This document shows, piece by piece, positions 5,300 through 6,286 of a DNA stretch of 6,286 bases. The first letter of the stretch is position 1. Each line of letters starts with the position of its first letter. The stretch spans positions 1 to 6,286 of the forward strand of contig CAKVFO010000173.1 of assembly GCA_934746785.1 (NCBI GenBank), given 5' to 3'. This stretch comes from an uncultured Clostridium sp. Its GTDB lineage: Bacteria > Bacillota > Clostridia > Clostridiales > Clostridiaceae. The notes under the pieces were generated by a model, which did not search any database, was not told where the DNA came from, and was given only the letters and a program-made list of their open reading frames with translations. The translations under genes were made by a program, and so were the position numbers.

Positions 5300-6220
5300 T
5301 TATTGTATTGTCTTAAATTCATATCCCTGTTGTTTTAAATATTGAATTATTCCTGGAAGAGCTTCTGCTGTTGCTTCCTTTTGATAAGTATCATGCATAA
5401 GAATAACAGCTTTTTCTCTTGTACCTACAGTTTGTACAGTTTCTTGATAAAGCTGTTCTGCTGTTTTTGCGGAATTCCCTTCTGCATCTCCTGATAAGCA
5501 GTTCCATTCAATTTGATGCCAGTCTTTTTCATGCATCTTATCTATTACTGCTTTTGCATTATCTGGATCATTTTTATTCCAACTGTAATATCCTCCTGGA
5601 AGTCTTAATGCTCTTATCTTGTAATCTTGCCCTAATATATTCTTTATTGATTCTTCTGTCTTTTCAAAATCGCTCATACAATTTTGAACATTTATTTTTC
5701 CACCTGGATAAAGATATCCATAATCATGAGTATATGAGTGAATTGCTACAACATTTCCTTCTGCTGCTTCTCTTTTTACAAGTTCTTTTTCACTATCAAC
5801 ATACTTTCCTACTACAAAGAATGTTGCGTCTACTCCCTCTTTTTCTAAAGTATCTAAAATTCTTGGTGTAACTGTTGTTGATGGTCCATCATCAAAAGTT
5901 AAATAAACAACTTTCTTACCATCAGCTCCTTCAGGCATTTCTGCTTTAACTTGCTGTTCTATATACTTTTCAATATATGAAGCACTTTCATTTTTTGTAT
6001 TACTTGACTTTTTATTTTCTTCACTTTCAGCAGACCCTTCCTCAGTATCTTTTACTTTATTATCTTCTGTTACCTTAACGTGACTAGCTTCTACAGTTTG
6101 TCTATTATCTGAGAGTTTAACTATAATTTCAGCTATTCCTACAACAGCCAGCACTGCTGTCACAACAATTAAGAAAATAGCTGTTTTACTAAGATTAATG
6201 CTTTTACTATTGTTTTTCAT
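5300..6220 (-). CDS. Membrane-anchored polysaccharide deacetylase (NodB domain, PgdA/CDA1-like)
   Basis: The protein has 306 residues from the ATG at 6220. A basic N-terminus (MKNNSKSINLSK) and one hydrophobic segment (about 13-35) anchor it, with the rest outside the cell. A Glu/Lys/Ser-rich low-complexity linker (about 40-80) spans the wall side, followed by a NodB deacetylase domain (about 90-306). Motif 1 is TFDDGPS (108-114), with catalytic-base D110 and metal ligand D111. Motif 2 is HSYTH (161-165), with both metal histidines. Motif 3 is RLPGG (206-210). Motif 4 lies around DWHQIEWNCLSGDA (233-246). Motif 5 is ILMHD (273-277), with H276. All key residues are present, so the enzyme should be active. 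Such enzymes remove N-acetyl groups from cell-wall sugars, and in PgdA this gives lysozyme resistance. The substrate here is inferred, and xylan or another glycan is possible. The start at 6220 has AAGGGGAG (6228-6235) upstream; the upstream ATGs at 6247 and 6259 lack a proper site. Confidence 0.93.
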   Translation of the reverse strand: MKNNSKSINLSKTAIFLIVVTAVLAVVGIAEIIVKLSDNRQTVEASHVKVTEDNKVKDTEEGSAESEENKKSSNTKNESASYIEKYIEQQVKAEMPEGADGKKVVYLTFDDGPSTTVTPRILDTLEKEGVDATFFVVGKYVDSEKELVKREAAEGNVVAIHSYTHDYGYLYPGGKINVQNCMSDFEKTEESIKNILGQDYKIRALRLPGGYYSWNKNDPDNAKAVIDKMHEKDWHQIEWNCLSGDAEGNSAKTAEQLYQETVQTVGTREKAVILMHDTYQKEATAEALPGIIQYLKQQGYEFKTIQ

Positions 6221-6227
6221 TTTCCTT

Positions 6228-6235
6228 CTCCCCTT
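6228..6235 (-). promoter_or_regulatory. Ribosome binding site that fixes the deacetylase start
   Basis: Read leftward the site is AAGGGGAG, 7 bp before the ATG at 6220. A second purine-rich GGAGGAG lies about 10 bp further upstream, overlapping the alternative ATG at 6247, and is too far away to be the main site for 6220. The in-frame ATGs at 6247 and 6259 are preceded by TTATTAAT and by TATAAAACTT, neither a ribosome site. The 13 extra residues they would add are charged and not signal-like. Confidence 0.75.
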
Positions 6236-6286
6236 AATCTCCTCCATATTAATAAACATAAGTTTTATAAAGACATTCTATAAAAT

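Noticed and set aside
5419..5871. A rightward 150-codon open frame inside the deacetylase gene
   Set aside because: It is antisense to the NodB domain, whose motifs are all present on the other strand. The Leu/His-rich product is typical of an antisense shadow.

Overview
The window is AT-rich, non-mobile-looking chromosomal DNA. Codon use, strong GGAGG-type ribosome binding sites and the gene families all point to a low-GC Firmicute, most likely a Clostridium sensu stricto or close relative. The species cannot be fixed from this sequence alone.

Layout, left to right. Positions 1-151 hold the terminator of a gene outside the window and the terminator of the first gene. A leftward gene (152-1285) encodes a TIGR02391/Ymh-type HEPN-domain protein of unknown role. 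A divergent promoter region (1286-1507) follows, with a tandem 17-bp palindromic repeat next to the rightward operon. That operon (1508-2423) encodes a PadR-type repressor, a HAAS/DUF1700 membrane protein and a 42-residue membrane peptide. The peptide looks like the surviving N-terminus of a DUF4097-type protein. A hairpin at 2436-2464 ends the operon and can also serve the leftward nucleoside diphosphate kinase gene (2473-2883). A leftward hemolysin III/PAQR-type membrane protein gene (3046-3726) comes next. A second divergent region (3727-3950) separates it from a rightward NhaC-family antiporter gene (3951-5264). That gene converges on a leftward membrane-anchored polysaccharide deacetylase gene (5300-6220), and one near-perfect hairpin fills the gap between them.

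Functionally this is a set of small, independent transcription units: nucleotide homeostasis (ndk), ion or metabolite transport, envelope modification, and one envelope-linked regulatory operon (PadR-HAAS). No RNA genes, CRISPR arrays or complete insertion sequences were seen, and no gap between genes exceeds about 225 bp.

The points most worth a second look are: (a) the HEPN protein has tyrosine where the RNase histidine of its RNPRxH motif is expected; (b) the reading frame stays open for 33 codons past the TAG of that gene, with a weak SLH-like pattern; (c) the padR promoter carries two 12-bp palindromes in a 17-bp tandem repeat; (d) the last gene of the PadR operon appears truncated. I found no clear evidence of an entirely new system.
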